This document shows positions 46,413 through 55,981 of a stretch of 64,000 nt of DNA, one piece after another. Numbering within the stretch: the first letter of the stretch is position 1; each line of letters opens with the position of its first letter. The DNA is taken from assembly GCA_964035575.1 (NCBI GenBank), contig OZ037922.1:1160001-1224000 (forward strand), written 5' to 3'. A program made the position numbers and the translations under genes. The notes under the pieces were generated by a model. It was given only the letters and a program-made list of their open reading frames with translations, ran no database searches and was not told where the DNA came from. The stretch is from Rhynchopus sp. YZ270_cl-10. Its lineage: Eukaryota; Euglenozoa; Diplonemea; Diplonemida; Diplonemidae.

Positions 46413-46750
46413 TCATTTGCATGGTTCACCCATGCATACTCCACGTTGTCTCTGTTTCCTCACCCTACTTGCTCCACTTGGAATCCGTGTGCGTGGCAGC
46501 CGTTTCACCTGGTTGCATCCACTGGCCTTGGCAATGAGGGGAAGTGGGCGGATGATGCAATCGCGCGACCCTCTCTCAGTCGCGCCGACGAGTCTCTGGT
46601 GCACGCACCACCAGATGTCCTTGCGGGTTTCAGGGCCTCCTTTATGTAGCTGAACATCCCTTCTGTGAACTCATCAAGTTCCACAATTTTTCCAGGCCTG
46701 CCTGGAGCTCTTCCGTCATCACTGCAGACGACACCATGCTGCTCATCCAT
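46413..46750 (-). pseudogene. Decayed transposase fragment, Merlin/IS1016-like (tentative)
   Basis: On the minus strand 46750-46600 encodes GRPGKIVELDEFTEGMFSY, which resembles the first catalytic Asp-Glu block of ISXO2/IS1016-type transposases (the family pattern is G-G-P-G-x-V-E-I-D-E). In a second frame 46620-46500 encodes VGATERGSRDCIIRPLP, resembling the block that follows (V-x-R-G-...-V-P). The pieces are in different frames, so it is a decayed copy. No terminal inverted repeats were found. The next catalytic residues are not visible, so the family name is tentative. Confidence 0.35.
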
Positions 46751-46927
46751 AGGCTTATAGGCCCTTTATTATTGAACGCATCCCACACCCACGGGTTTTC
46801 CTATTTCCCCCATCTCCCACATCCCACAGGACGCTCCGCCACAACACCACACAAACACACGACACACACTAACCACATACCCTTACCTTCTCTTTCCCTT
46901 CTCTTCGATCGTTTCTGCACCAAACGT

Positions 46928-49770
46928 ATGGCCGAGGAGAGATGCCTTTTGTGTAACGCCTCGTTGACTACGGCACGTTCGAAGCACTGCAAATGCGGGA
47001 CTCGTGTGTGCAGCGCGTGCTGGGCAAAGAGCAATGAGAAGGACCCGCAGAAGTGCCCGGGATGCCGCTTCAAGTTCCAGGCGCATGCAGGGCCACCATC
47101 CGCATCAGCCACACAGCAACCCACCGCAGCGCAGAAGGCCGCAAACACAAAGGCTGCACCGCAACCAGGCGCCAAGAAGTCCTTCCTCCCCGCCACCGCC
47201 TCCTGGGCCAGCAAGGTTTCCGGCAGGCCCGACCCGGCCCCAGTAGTCAAAGAACCGATCGCCACACCACCACCAGCTGCAGCCCCTGAGCCTGAGGTGG
47301 TGCCTGAGCCCAAGGTGGTCGCGCCAGTCAAGAAGGCGTCACCTCCGAAGGTTGCAAAGCCAGCACCGAGCGAGCCTGCAAGGAAGAAGACATTTGCGGA
47401 GATCGCGTCGGCGGGGCTGGGTGGTAGTGGTGGTGTGGACGTGGCAGCAAGACGCAGGGTGCAAGCTGACGCAGAGGCAAAGGCGAAGGACGCAAAGCGT
47501 GCGCTGCAGGAGGAGGAGCAGAGGGAGCAGGAGCAGAGGGCACTGCAGGCAGAGGTGCAAGAGAGCCTTGTGCAGACGCCCCCGCAAGAGACTGCCGCAC
47601 GCGACACCCTCGTGAAGGAACGCACTGCCGCGTTCCGTGAGATCCTGCGCCAGTGGATCCAGCTGATGACGCAAGAGCGTGAGCGCGAGCAGGAGCGCGA
47701 GGAGGACGGAGTGGAGGAGGTGGCGGAGAGGCGTGAGCCGGTGCGCAGGGCACAGCCCCCAGTGGGGGCACCAGTTGCGGCTTCGGAGGCGCAGGAATGT
47801 GGCCGGCAGTCGTCGGGAAGCAGGTATAAATTCTAAAAAACCTTAGTTTTTTAGTTTTTACTATAAGGATGTGTGCCACCCACACCCACACACACTACCC
47901 ACACACCCACCCACACACACCCCCTCACCAGGGACAGGATTTGACCAAAAAATCGAAAATTTTAAAAAATTGTGTGGTGCTCCAAAAAAATATCTGACCA
48001 GAAAATCGGCTTATTTGGAGGTATTGAGGCCCAAAAAAAATTTTTTTTTCAGTCGTTATGCAAAAATGACAACATTTCTGAGGGTTGGCATTCAGCCAAA
48101 AATCAGCTTTTTTGGTCATTTTTACCTTGTAAAACATGGCACTTGTGGCATGCTTCCCAGCACAGGAAAGTGCATTGAAAAACCAAAAAAAACACGGTTT
48201 TTACTGGGTGCTGTGAGCGGGCGCGCGAAGCGCGCACGCGAACGTCAGGTGGGCCATGTGGGCCAGTGTGTGAGGTCCTGTTCACGTTTCAAGACTAAAA
48301 AAAAAAAAAAAAAAAAGTTCATGTTTCCATGCAGGTGTCCCACAAGAACGACAGGTTTTTTAGCCCGTCACCTAAATACCCCCCTTTTTTTTGAGACAAC
48401 TGGGAGGAAATGAACACGTATCTGAGTGTGCCCGAATTTTTGGTGAGCTTATTCACAGATAAGTTTTTGATTTTGTCCCTATTCACCACAAAAATCCGGT
48501 GCGATCAACGGAAATAGCTATTTTTTACCGACCAGAAAAGTCGTTTCGCACACCGAGTTTCCGACACCCTGCCTTGCGGCTGCACAAGAACCCTGGCCAG
48601 TTCATGTCATGCCGGTTTCTGCAACTGCCACCTTGCAGCTCTCACACGTGGGTGGGAAGGCCGATCTTTTCCTTGCGGTTCAGAATCTGCTTGATCGGAG
48701 TGATCTTTTTTGCCCTTTTTACAGGACCATCAGTAGTGTGGCACCTCTTCTCTGCCTCCTCATGCCGCAGTTTTGCCAGTCTGTTCATGACAGACCTCTC
48801 CTCAGCTTTTGGGGACATGATTTCGAAGTGCTCCTTGTTTATGCGACCATGGAGATTCCTACAGCACGCTCCTGCTGTCCTCCTCTTCTGGAGCCAGCAG
48901 CCATTCGCTCGCTGTGAAAGCCCTGCGGTCGGGCCCTCCAGTCTTGGGCCTTGTCTTCCTCATTGCCCCCCTCTCGATCACTGGTCCAGACATGTGGTTT
49001 GTATTTTTTATCAGATTTGTTTGTCTGATATAGGTTGTGTTTGTGTGGGTTTGCGGGTCAAACTCGGGAGGCTTTTTTTTGGCCATACAACGGCATGCAG
49101 CTACCATAAGCCGGCTATGCAACACTTTTGCAACACTTTCGAACGGCTAGAAGCGGCTAGCATATAAAAAAAAACGTAGGACTCAAGACCATCTAACAAC
49201 CACACCTCAACAGGTTGGCAATGTGGCGCAGCCCAGCGGTGGAGACACCCAAGCCAAGAATTGCAGAGGTATGTGCTGTATTCATCTTAGCCAACGCAAA
49301 CAAACAAAATGAACAGGAAGTAAAGAAGAGCGGGCTGAACCCTCATGCGAAGGGCTGGGTGGGTGCACCCGCTGCACCCGCAGCTGCCCCTGCACCGACC
49401 CAGGGGGTGCTGCAGGGGTTTGGGTGGGGGCAAATGCCTGCCTTGAACACACCGGTATGCACCTACCCGCACCACTACATATCGCACACCCCTTTGCAGG
49501 CGGACCAGAAGGTGGGAGGCAACCCAGTGCCAGCACCTCAGTTTGCTGCTGACGCTGCAAGCGTCGGGTGTATCGTTTCACCTTTTCAGGGTACCATGCA
49601 CCAGACCGGCAGAGTCCAGGCAGCTGACCGCAGCGCAGACGGACAGATGCCGATGTCACGGGTATGCATCAAGTGAGTGTTTTGCAGAGGTCCCAATTGA
49701 AGCCGTCCTTTGGTGGTCACCTTCCAAAACACCCACACAGCAGCCGGGGGCGCTACCCGTACACACCTAG
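46928..49770 (+). CDS. CNOT4-like RING-finger protein with a PAM2-like motif (5 exons)
   Basis: My model is 46928-47823, 49214-49268, 49317-49454, 49500-49661 and 49741-49770, giving 426 residues. Residues 6-49 form a C4C4-type RING: CLLCNASL, CKCGTRVCSACW and KCPGC, the arrangement of CNOT4/Mot2, the E3 ubiquitin ligase attached to the CCR4-NOT mRNA deadenylase. Unlike CNOT4 there is no RNA-recognition motif after the RING; a Pro/Ala/Lys-rich linker and a Glu/Arg coiled coil (about 180-280) follow. At about residues 321-334 SGLNPHAKGWVGAP matches a PAM2 motif (L-N-P-x-A-x-x-aromatic), the peptide that binds the MLLE domain of poly(A)-binding protein. Introns 2 and 3 (48 and 45 bp) are multiples of three. 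Intron 1 is 1390 bp and carries transposon-like sequence. The last short exon is the least certain. Confidence 0.7.
47824..49213. other. Oversized intron with transposon-like content
   Basis: This 1390 bp intron begins GTATAAATT and ends CCTCAACAG, joining two frames of the same phase. 47930-48490 is A/T-rich with a GC palindrome GCGCGCGAAGCGCGC near 48221; 48500-49130 contains minus-strand open frames described separately. Other introns in the window are 26-510 bp, so an insertion is likely, although I could not find clean terminal repeats. Confidence 0.55.
48642..49086 (-). pseudogene. Minus-strand coding-like segments inside the CNOT4-like intron
   Basis: A 58-codon frame at 48818-48642 reads MSPKAEERSVMNRLAKLRHE and continues Lys-rich to KEKIGLPTHV. 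Upstream on the same strand, 49086-48859 reads MAKKKPPEFDPQ and later TASEWLLAPEEEDSRSVL. The composition is protein-like and unlike the surrounding intron. The two could be exons of a small nested gene or remains of a transposon protein. No family recognised. Confidence 0.3.
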
Positions 49771-50495
49771 AGAACGTTTGCAAAACAACGAACGGGCGTT
49801 TCGCGCAGTTTATCAATTTCTTTGTGACCCTCCCCCCACCCTCTCTGCCTGTAGCGGAATGGCTTCATGATGCTCGGAACCTACGTACCTTTTCTTTTGA
49901 TTTGTCACCTGCCGAGGGCAGCGCACACGGTGCCAGTTTTATCCAAGAGCAAGAGCAAGAGCAGAGCACCGAAGGCACCTTTTGCGCCTTTTTTTTTAGG
50001 TTTTATGCTCAAAATATGGCACACGCTGCGGGGGTTTCTTGTGTGAACGACACAGGTGGGCAGATGTATTCTCTGTTGTAGGGAGTCGTTGCACGTTTAT
50101 TTTTTTTTTGACAACCTTATATTTCCCCCCTGTGTGTTCCCCTCCACACACAGTTTCCCCTCGTGTGAAAACGCCAAAATGCAATTTCCGCACCTCCAGA
50201 GGCATGTTCATTCTGACCACTTTTCCTTTTGTTTTCCATTTTTGCAAAAGGAGCGACGATGTGTGCAGAGACCAGATTTGTCTCAATCTCTGCCACTCTA
50301 AAGAATGACCCACAAGCCAGGGAGGAGGGTAAGGGGGGAATGCTGTCCCTCCTGCCACCCACCCCAACCAACCCACCCAACCCAATAATAAGCACATCGA
50401 AATCACGACACCTTTGCTTTTCACTCTGCCATTCTGCTGTTCCCCTTCCAACCTGTTCCCTCTTCTCACAGCGTCATCAACAACAAACACAAACT
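49771..50495. other. Intergenic stretch before OLA1
   Basis: No credible gene. C/T-rich from about 50320, ending in TCTCACAG at 50464-50471, 24 bases before the OLA1 ATG. Confidence 0.5.
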
Positions 50496-51695
50496 ATGGC
50501 ACCCAAAAAGAAGGTTGAGGAGGTGCCCTCGGCTGCACGGTTCGGACGTGTCAAGACGAACCTGAAGATGGGGATTGTGGGCCTCCCGAACGTCGGCAAG
50601 AGCAGTCTCTTCAACTGCCTCACAGAGACGAGCATCGCCGAGGCTGCTAACTTCCCGTTCTGCACCATTGAGCCCAACGAGAGCCGCTGTTCAGTCCCCG
50701 ACGAGCGCTTCGAGTACCTCTGTGACATGTGGAAGTCGCCCTCCCGCATCCCTGCGTACCTCCAGGTAACGGACATCGCTGGGCTTGTGAAGGGTGCGGC
50801 CGAGGGCGAGGGACTTGGGAACGCGTTCCTCAGCCACATCACCGCTGTGGACGGCATCTTCCACGTGATCCGCGCGTTCGAGAATGACGAAGTGATGCAC
50901 GTCGACAACAGCATCGACCCCGTCCGCGACCTGGAGACCATCCAGCATGAGCTCTGCAAGAAGGACCTTCAGGTCTGCGTCGCTGCCTTCGCGAAGGAGG
51001 AAAGGGACGTCAAGCACAACCCGCAGATGAAACTCTCTGGGCTCTTCAAAGAAGTGATGGCGAAGGTGCAGGCGCTGCTGGAGGACGACAAGCCTGTGAA
51101 GGACGCCGTCTGGAGCAACCCTGAGGTCGAGATGATCAAGGACAAGATGCCCGAGCTGTTGACGACGAAGCCTGTTATCTACCTTGTCAACATCACTCAG
51201 GCAGACTACCTGCGCAAGAAGAACAAGTGGCTTCCCAAGGTGCACGCGTGGATCGCAAGCCACGGTGGCGGGCCGATGCTTCCCTTCTCCGTCGAGTTCG
51301 AAGAGGCGCTCCTCAAGGCACGCAAAGAAGGCGGCCCTGATGCTGAGGCCGCCTTCCTGAGTGAGACAGAGGGCAAGAGCATCGTGCCTCGTATGATCAC
51401 CACCGGTTACCACGAGCTCAACCTCATCCACTTCTTCACTGCCGGAGAAAAGGAGATCCGTTGCTGGACTGTGTACGCCGGTGCGCTTGCCCCTCAGGCA
51501 GCAGCCGTCATCCACTCTGATATCGAAAAGGGATTTATCAAGGCCGAGTGCGTTACGTACGAAGACTTCAAAACACTCCAGAAGTCAAAGGGAATGGGAG
51601 ATGTGAAGGCAGCGGGGAAATACCGTGTGGAGGGGAAGAAGTACGTTGTGCAAGATGGAGATATCGTGTATTTCCAGCACAACGCCAAGAAATAG
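50496..51695 (+). CDS. OLA1: Obg-like ATPase 1 (YchF/OLA1 family)
   Basis: A cytosolic P-loop ATPase that binds ribosomes and modulates translation and stress responses. One exon, 399 residues (human OLA1 has 396). The P-loop GLPNVGKSS is at residues 29-37; DIAGLVKGAAEGEGLG is the G3 region; a coiled-coil insert follows (KKDLQVCVAAFAKEERDVK), and the C-terminal TGS domain is clear (ALAPQAAAVIHSDIEKGFIK, YVVQDGDIVYFQ). The family's altered G4 motif is usually N-x-x-E; here it reads NITQ before ADYLRKKNKW, a conservative change at the site that sets ATP rather than GTP preference. The upstream open frame to 50229 is leader, not coding. Confidence 0.95.
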   Translation: MAPKKKVEEVPSAARFGRVKTNLKMGIVGLPNVGKSSLFNCLTETSIAEAANFPFCTIEPNESRCSVPDERFEYLCDMWKSPSRIPAYLQVTDIAGLVKGAAEGEGLGNAFLSHITAVDGIFHVIRAFENDEVMHVDNSIDPVRDLETIQHELCKKDLQVCVAAFAKEERDVKHNPQMKLSGLFKEVMAKVQALLEDDKPVKDAVWSNPEVEMIKDKMPELLTTKPVIYLVNITQADYLRKKNKWLPKVHAWIASHGGGPMLPFSVEFEEALLKARKEGGPDAEAAFLSETEGKSIVPRMITTGYHELNLIHFFTAGEKEIRCWTVYAGALAPQAAAVIHSDIEKGFIKAECVTYEDFKTLQKSKGMGDVKAAGKYRVEGKKYVVQDGDIVYFQHNAKK

Positions 51696-51912
51696 AAAAA
51701 GTCATGTAAGATACCAGTTTGTGTGGTGCTAAGAAGAGTAACCAAAGAGGCATTTTCTCACAGCTTCTTCAATCAAGGAGACTTTCAGCACATTTTTTGT
51801 CACAAATTTGTAAAGGGCGTGCCACAAAAAAAGAGAGCCACACGAAAACACTGGTCAGGTTTGGTATAAATCACCAAGCAACATGAAACAAAAATTTTCC
51901 TGTTTATTAGTT
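51696..51912. other. Short spacer between OLA1 and the satellite
   Basis: No gene; A/T-rich with no repeat recognised. Confidence 0.5.
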
Positions 51913-52458
51913 CTCCTTAGCTCCTTAGCTCCTTAGCTCCTTAGCTCCTTAGCTCCTTAGCTCCTTAGCTCCTTAGCTCCTTAGCTCCTTAGCTCCTTAG
52001 CTCCTTAGCTCCTTAGCTCCTTAGCTCCTTAGCTCCTTAGCTCCTTAGCTCCTTAGCTCCTTAGCTCCTTAGCTCCTTAGCTCCTTAGCTCCTTAGCTCC
52101 TTAGCTCCTTAGCTCCTTAGCTCCTTAGCTCCTTAGCTCCTTAGCTCCTTAGCTCCTTAGCTCCTTAGCTCCTTAGCTCCTTAGCTCCTTAGCTCCTTAG
52201 CTCCTTAGCTCCTTAGCTCCTTAGCTCCTTAGCTCCTTAGCTCCTTAGCTCCTTAGCTCCTTAGCTCCTTAGCTCCTTAGCTCCTTAGCTCCTTAGCTCC
52301 TTAGCTCCTTAGCTCCTTAGCTCCTTAGCTCCTTAGCTCCTTAGCTCCTTAGCTCCTTAGCTCCTTAGCTCCTTAGCTCCTTAGCTCCTTAGCTCCTTAG
52401 CTCCTTAGCTCCTTAGCTCCTTAGCTCCTTAGCTCCTTAGCTCCTTAGCTCCTTAGCT
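51913..52458. repeat. Satellite of the 8 bp unit AGCTCCTT, about 68 copies
   Basis: The octamer is repeated without a visible error over about 545 bp, after one or two degenerate units at the left edge. It contains AGCT, so each unit carries an AluI site. The homogeneity implies recent expansion or ongoing correction. It directly abuts GGGGACCATTTTTTAC, the start of the tandem unit that follows. Confidence 0.95.
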
Positions 52459-53516
52459 GGGGACCATTTTTTACAGGGGACCATTTTTTACACATTACAA
52501 CACACTTGTCCTTTCTTTTTACCCTCCCTCCCTCCCCCTTTCCTTTGTTTTATTGTGAGCCTTGTACGCCTCCACGGGGCGGTCCCTGGGCAACGGTTGA
52601 GGAGTGCAGGCCGGCGAAGCGCAAGGAGTAGTGTGTCTTGTCCTTCTTTGTTTTCGTTTTTTGGTTTTTGCTTTTTTAAAAATGAGGAGGAAGGCCCTTT
52701 TGGGGGCGTTGTGGGTGGTGCTGCATGTCTGCATCAGCAACAGCAGCAGGTGCTACACCAACAGCAGCAGCAACAGCAGCAACAGCAGCAACAGCAGCAA
52801 CAGCAGCAACAGCAGCAACAGCAGCAACAGCAGCAACAGCAGCAACAGCAGCAACAGCAGCAACAGCAGCAACAGCAGCAACAGCAGCAACAGCAGCAAC
52901 AGCAGCAACAGCAGCAACAGCAGCAACAACATAAGCTGCATCAAGGGGACCATTTTTTTACACATTACAACACACTTGTCCTTTCTTTTTACCCTCCCTC
53001 CCTCCCCCTTTCCTTTGTTTTATTGTGAGCCTTGTACGCCTCCACGGGGCGGTCCCTGGGCAACGGTAGAGGGTGCAGGCCGGCGAAGCGCAAGGCGTAG
53101 TGTGTCTTGTCCTTCTTTGTTTTCGTTTTTTGGTTTTTGCTTTTTTAAAGTCTTTTTTAAAATGAGGAGGAAGGCCCTTTTGGGGGCGTTGTGGGTGGTG
53201 CTGCATGTCTGCATCAGCAGCAGCAGCAGGTGCTACACCAACAGCAGCAGCAACAGCAGCAACAGCAGCAACAGCAGCAACAGCAGCAACAGCAGCAACA
53301 GCAGCAACAGCAGCAACAGCAGCAACAGCAGCAACAGCAGCAACAGCAGCAACAGCAGCAACAGCAGCAACAGCAGCAACAGCAGCAACAGCAGCATATG
53401 CTACACCAGCTGCAACTGCAGCAGAAACAACAACGGTAGCAACAAGAGCAGCAACAGCAGCAACAGCAGCAACAGCAGCAACAGCAGCAACAGCAGCAAC
53501 AGCAGCAACAACATAA
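52459..53516 (+). repeat. Tandem units of about 480 bp, each with a CAACAGCAG array
   Basis: Two near-identical units start with GGGGACCATTTTTTACACA (about 52476 and 52945). Each carries a C/T-rich stretch, GGCGGTCCCTGGGCAACGGT, an ATG followed by a hydrophobic leader frame (MRRKALLGALWVVLHVCIS, at 52682 and 53162), and then (CAACAGCAG)n: 52741-52930 and 53215-53395, with a further array at 53440-53512. All three frames of the array are open, so the long open frames across it (poly-Gln, poly-Asn/Ser, poly-Ala/Thr) cannot be taken at face value. Confidence 0.85.
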
Positions 53517-55114
53517 GCTGCATCAACAGCAGTAGCAGGAGCACCAACAGCAGGAGCGGCAGCTTCCTATGCTACAACAGCTTCCTCATCAGTGGCAGGA
53601 GCCCCATTCCCCCCCTTTTTTACCCCAAAAAGAGGCCTCTTGAGCCCAACAACCCAAGCAGCTGCAGCTTTGATAGCAGCAACAAAAACGTGTGTGGAGG
53701 CAACAAAGTAAAGAACTGTTGTCATAACAACCCACACCCCCCTTCCCCCCATGATATCCCCAAAAAGAGGCAATGTATGCCCAACCACATCAGTGGCTGC
53801 AACTGTGATAGCAGCAAAAACGAAATCTTCGGAGTCCTGGGTGGGGTCCCAGTATCACCCCTGGTGTGCAGCAGCAGCAGTTCCAAAGGCCTTTACTGCA
53901 GCAGTTCCAACAGCAGGCTCTACAGCTTTTTCACCAGCAGTTCCAAAGGCTTCTGCAGCAGCGGTTCCAACAGCAGGTCCAACAGCAGGCACAACAGCAG
54001 TTTAAACAGCAGTTCCAACGGCTTCTGCAGCAGCAAGAGCGTTTCCAAAAGCAGTTCCAGCAGCAGTTCCAACAGCAGGCACAACAGCAGTTTCAACTGC
54101 AGTTCCAAAGACTTCTGCAGCAGCAGCTCCAACAGCAGGTCCAACAGCAGGCACAACAGCAGTTTCAACAGCAGTTCCAATGGCTTCTGCGGCAGCAGCT
54201 CCAACGGCGGGTCCAGCAGCGTCTCCAACAGCAGTTCCAGCAGCAGTTCCAACAGCGTTTCCAAAAGCAGTTCCAGCAGCAGTTCCAACAGCAGGCACAA
54301 CAGCAGTTTAAACAGCAGTTCCAATGGCTTCTGCAGCAGCAGTTCCAACAGCGTTTCCAAAAGCAGTTCCAGCAACAGGCACAACAGCAGTTTCATCAGC
54401 AGTTCCAAGGACTTCTGCGGCAGCAGCTCTAACGGCAGGTCCAACAGCAGTTCCAACAGCAGGCTTAACAGCAGTTTTAACAGCAGTTCCAAAGACTTCT
54501 GCAGCAGCGGTTCCAACAGCAGGTCCAACAGCGTCTCCAAAAGCAGTTCCAGCAGCAGTTCCAACAGCAGGCACAACAGCAGTTTCAACTGCAGTTCCAA
54601 AGACTTCGGCAGCAGCAGCTCCAACAGCAGGTCCAACAGCAGGCTTAGCAGCAGTTTCAACAGCAGTTCCAAAGACTTCTGCAGCAGCGTTTCCAACAGC
54701 CGTTCCAGCAGCAGTTCCAACAGCAGGCACAACAGCAGTTTAAACAGCAGTTCCAATGGCTTCTGCAGCAGCAGTTCCAACAGCGTTTCCAAAAGCAGTT
54801 CCAGCAACAGGCACAACAGCAGGCACAACAGCAGTTTCATCAGCAGTTCCAAGGACTTCTGCGGCAGCAGCTCTAACGGCAGGTCCAACAGCAGTTCCAA
54901 CAGCAGGCTTAACAGCAGTTTTAACAGCAGTTCCAAAGACTTCTGCAGCAGCGGTTCCAACAGCAGGTCCAACAGCGTCTCCAAAAGCAGTTCCAGCAGC
55001 AGTTCCAACAGCAGGCACAACAGCAGTTTCAACTGCAGTTCCATAGACTTCTGCAGCAGCAGTTCCAACAGCAGGTCCAACAGCAGCACCAACATCAACA
55101 GCAGACGCAGCAAC
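53517..55114 (+). repeat. Low-complexity coding-like array (AVPTAG/AVPT frames), degenerate
   Basis: Built from 15-30 bp units around CAGCAGTTCCAACAGCAGG. In one frame it reads AVPTAGTTAV, PKTSAAA and PTAGPTAVPT, close in style and in nucleotide sequence to the PTAVPT linker of the membrane protein at 6686-10528. Other frames give Gln/Phe/Leu- and Ser/Asn-rich strings. A larger block of about 430 bp is duplicated (about 54298-54728 and 54729-55160). A conserved PKRG...PTT motif occurs twice, at about 53627 and 53755. It may be the remains of a mucin-like surface protein gene or the 5' region of the LINE. Confidence 0.6.
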
Positions 55115-55981
55115 AACAACTTAGGGGGTGGTGAGCGAGGTATGCTGGTGTTCGGGGTCAGCCTTGAGGGGCGAGAAGGACAGAGTGGCTGTGTGATGAT
55201 GCGGGTGTGGCAAAAGGGGTGTGTACAGATAGAGTTTTGGTTCGACTGGTGGTGCAACCTCTGGGAGGTCTTCACCTCCTTGCGTCAACCTGACCCCTGC
55301 TGGGTAGTCGAGGCACCTGAGTGGGGAGTGTTTGTGTCGTTCGCGGTCCTGGATCTGTGGAAGGACAGACGCGCCCCTACCCTCAGTCATCTCATTTTGT
55401 GGCTAGTGGGCAGGAGGACCAGGAGGACGCGACGAGGACACCGGTCCTTGAACTGGACCAAGTCACAGGCGGGCAGGCTCCGTCGGCGCAAGGCGCCCTG
55501 CAATCGTCCGCCCTCTCCGGCAGCGCACCCAGTTTTCCGCAGGATCAGGGTCGCCGATGCGTTGAGAGGTGCTTTGCAGTGTGTGGCCATCTGGGTTCTG
55601 GTTTTTGTGGGGTCTGAGCTTGGGAGGTCAGTGCCACATGTTTTGGGTTGCGCGCTTTTTCGGGACGCGGAGGTGCTGGGGGTGGGTGTGCTGCGGGGAC
55701 TGTGCCGCGTTCGGAGAGGATGGCGGTGGCTGGAAGGGGCGAGCGAGCGAGTGCGCCGATGGACCGGAGGGATCCGAGTGGCTGCCAGCTTGGTGAGGGC
55801 CAGTGTGATGGGGGTGGGTCAGTTGTCGGTGTGTGCAGCCGAGTGGGTGTGGGTTGCATGGTCCGCAGGTGGTTGTTTGGCGGGTTTTGTGGCACTGGTC
55901 GGCGTCGCGCGCCCACTTGGCTGGGTTCTTCTCTTGGAGGTGCGCCGTGTGGCAGCACGCAGGTGGACTCGTAGGATCGGG

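Noticed and set aside
49662-49870. A 26 bp intron (49662-49687) giving a longer C-terminus for the CNOT4-like protein up to 49870
   Set aside because: A 79 bp intron ending in the usual CACAG at 49740 is more like the other introns here. The longer form cannot be fully excluded.
51913-52458. The TTAGCTCC octamer array as an internal telomere repeat
   Set aside because: It is an 8 bp unit unlike known telomere repeats, sits between genes and LINE sequence, and lacks any chromosome-end context.
52604-55981. A single open frame running from 52604 through the LINE, 3417 codons in all, as one giant protein
   Set aside because: All three frames of the CAG arrays are open, so the upstream part is an artefact of the repeat. 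Protein-like sequence starts only around 55982.
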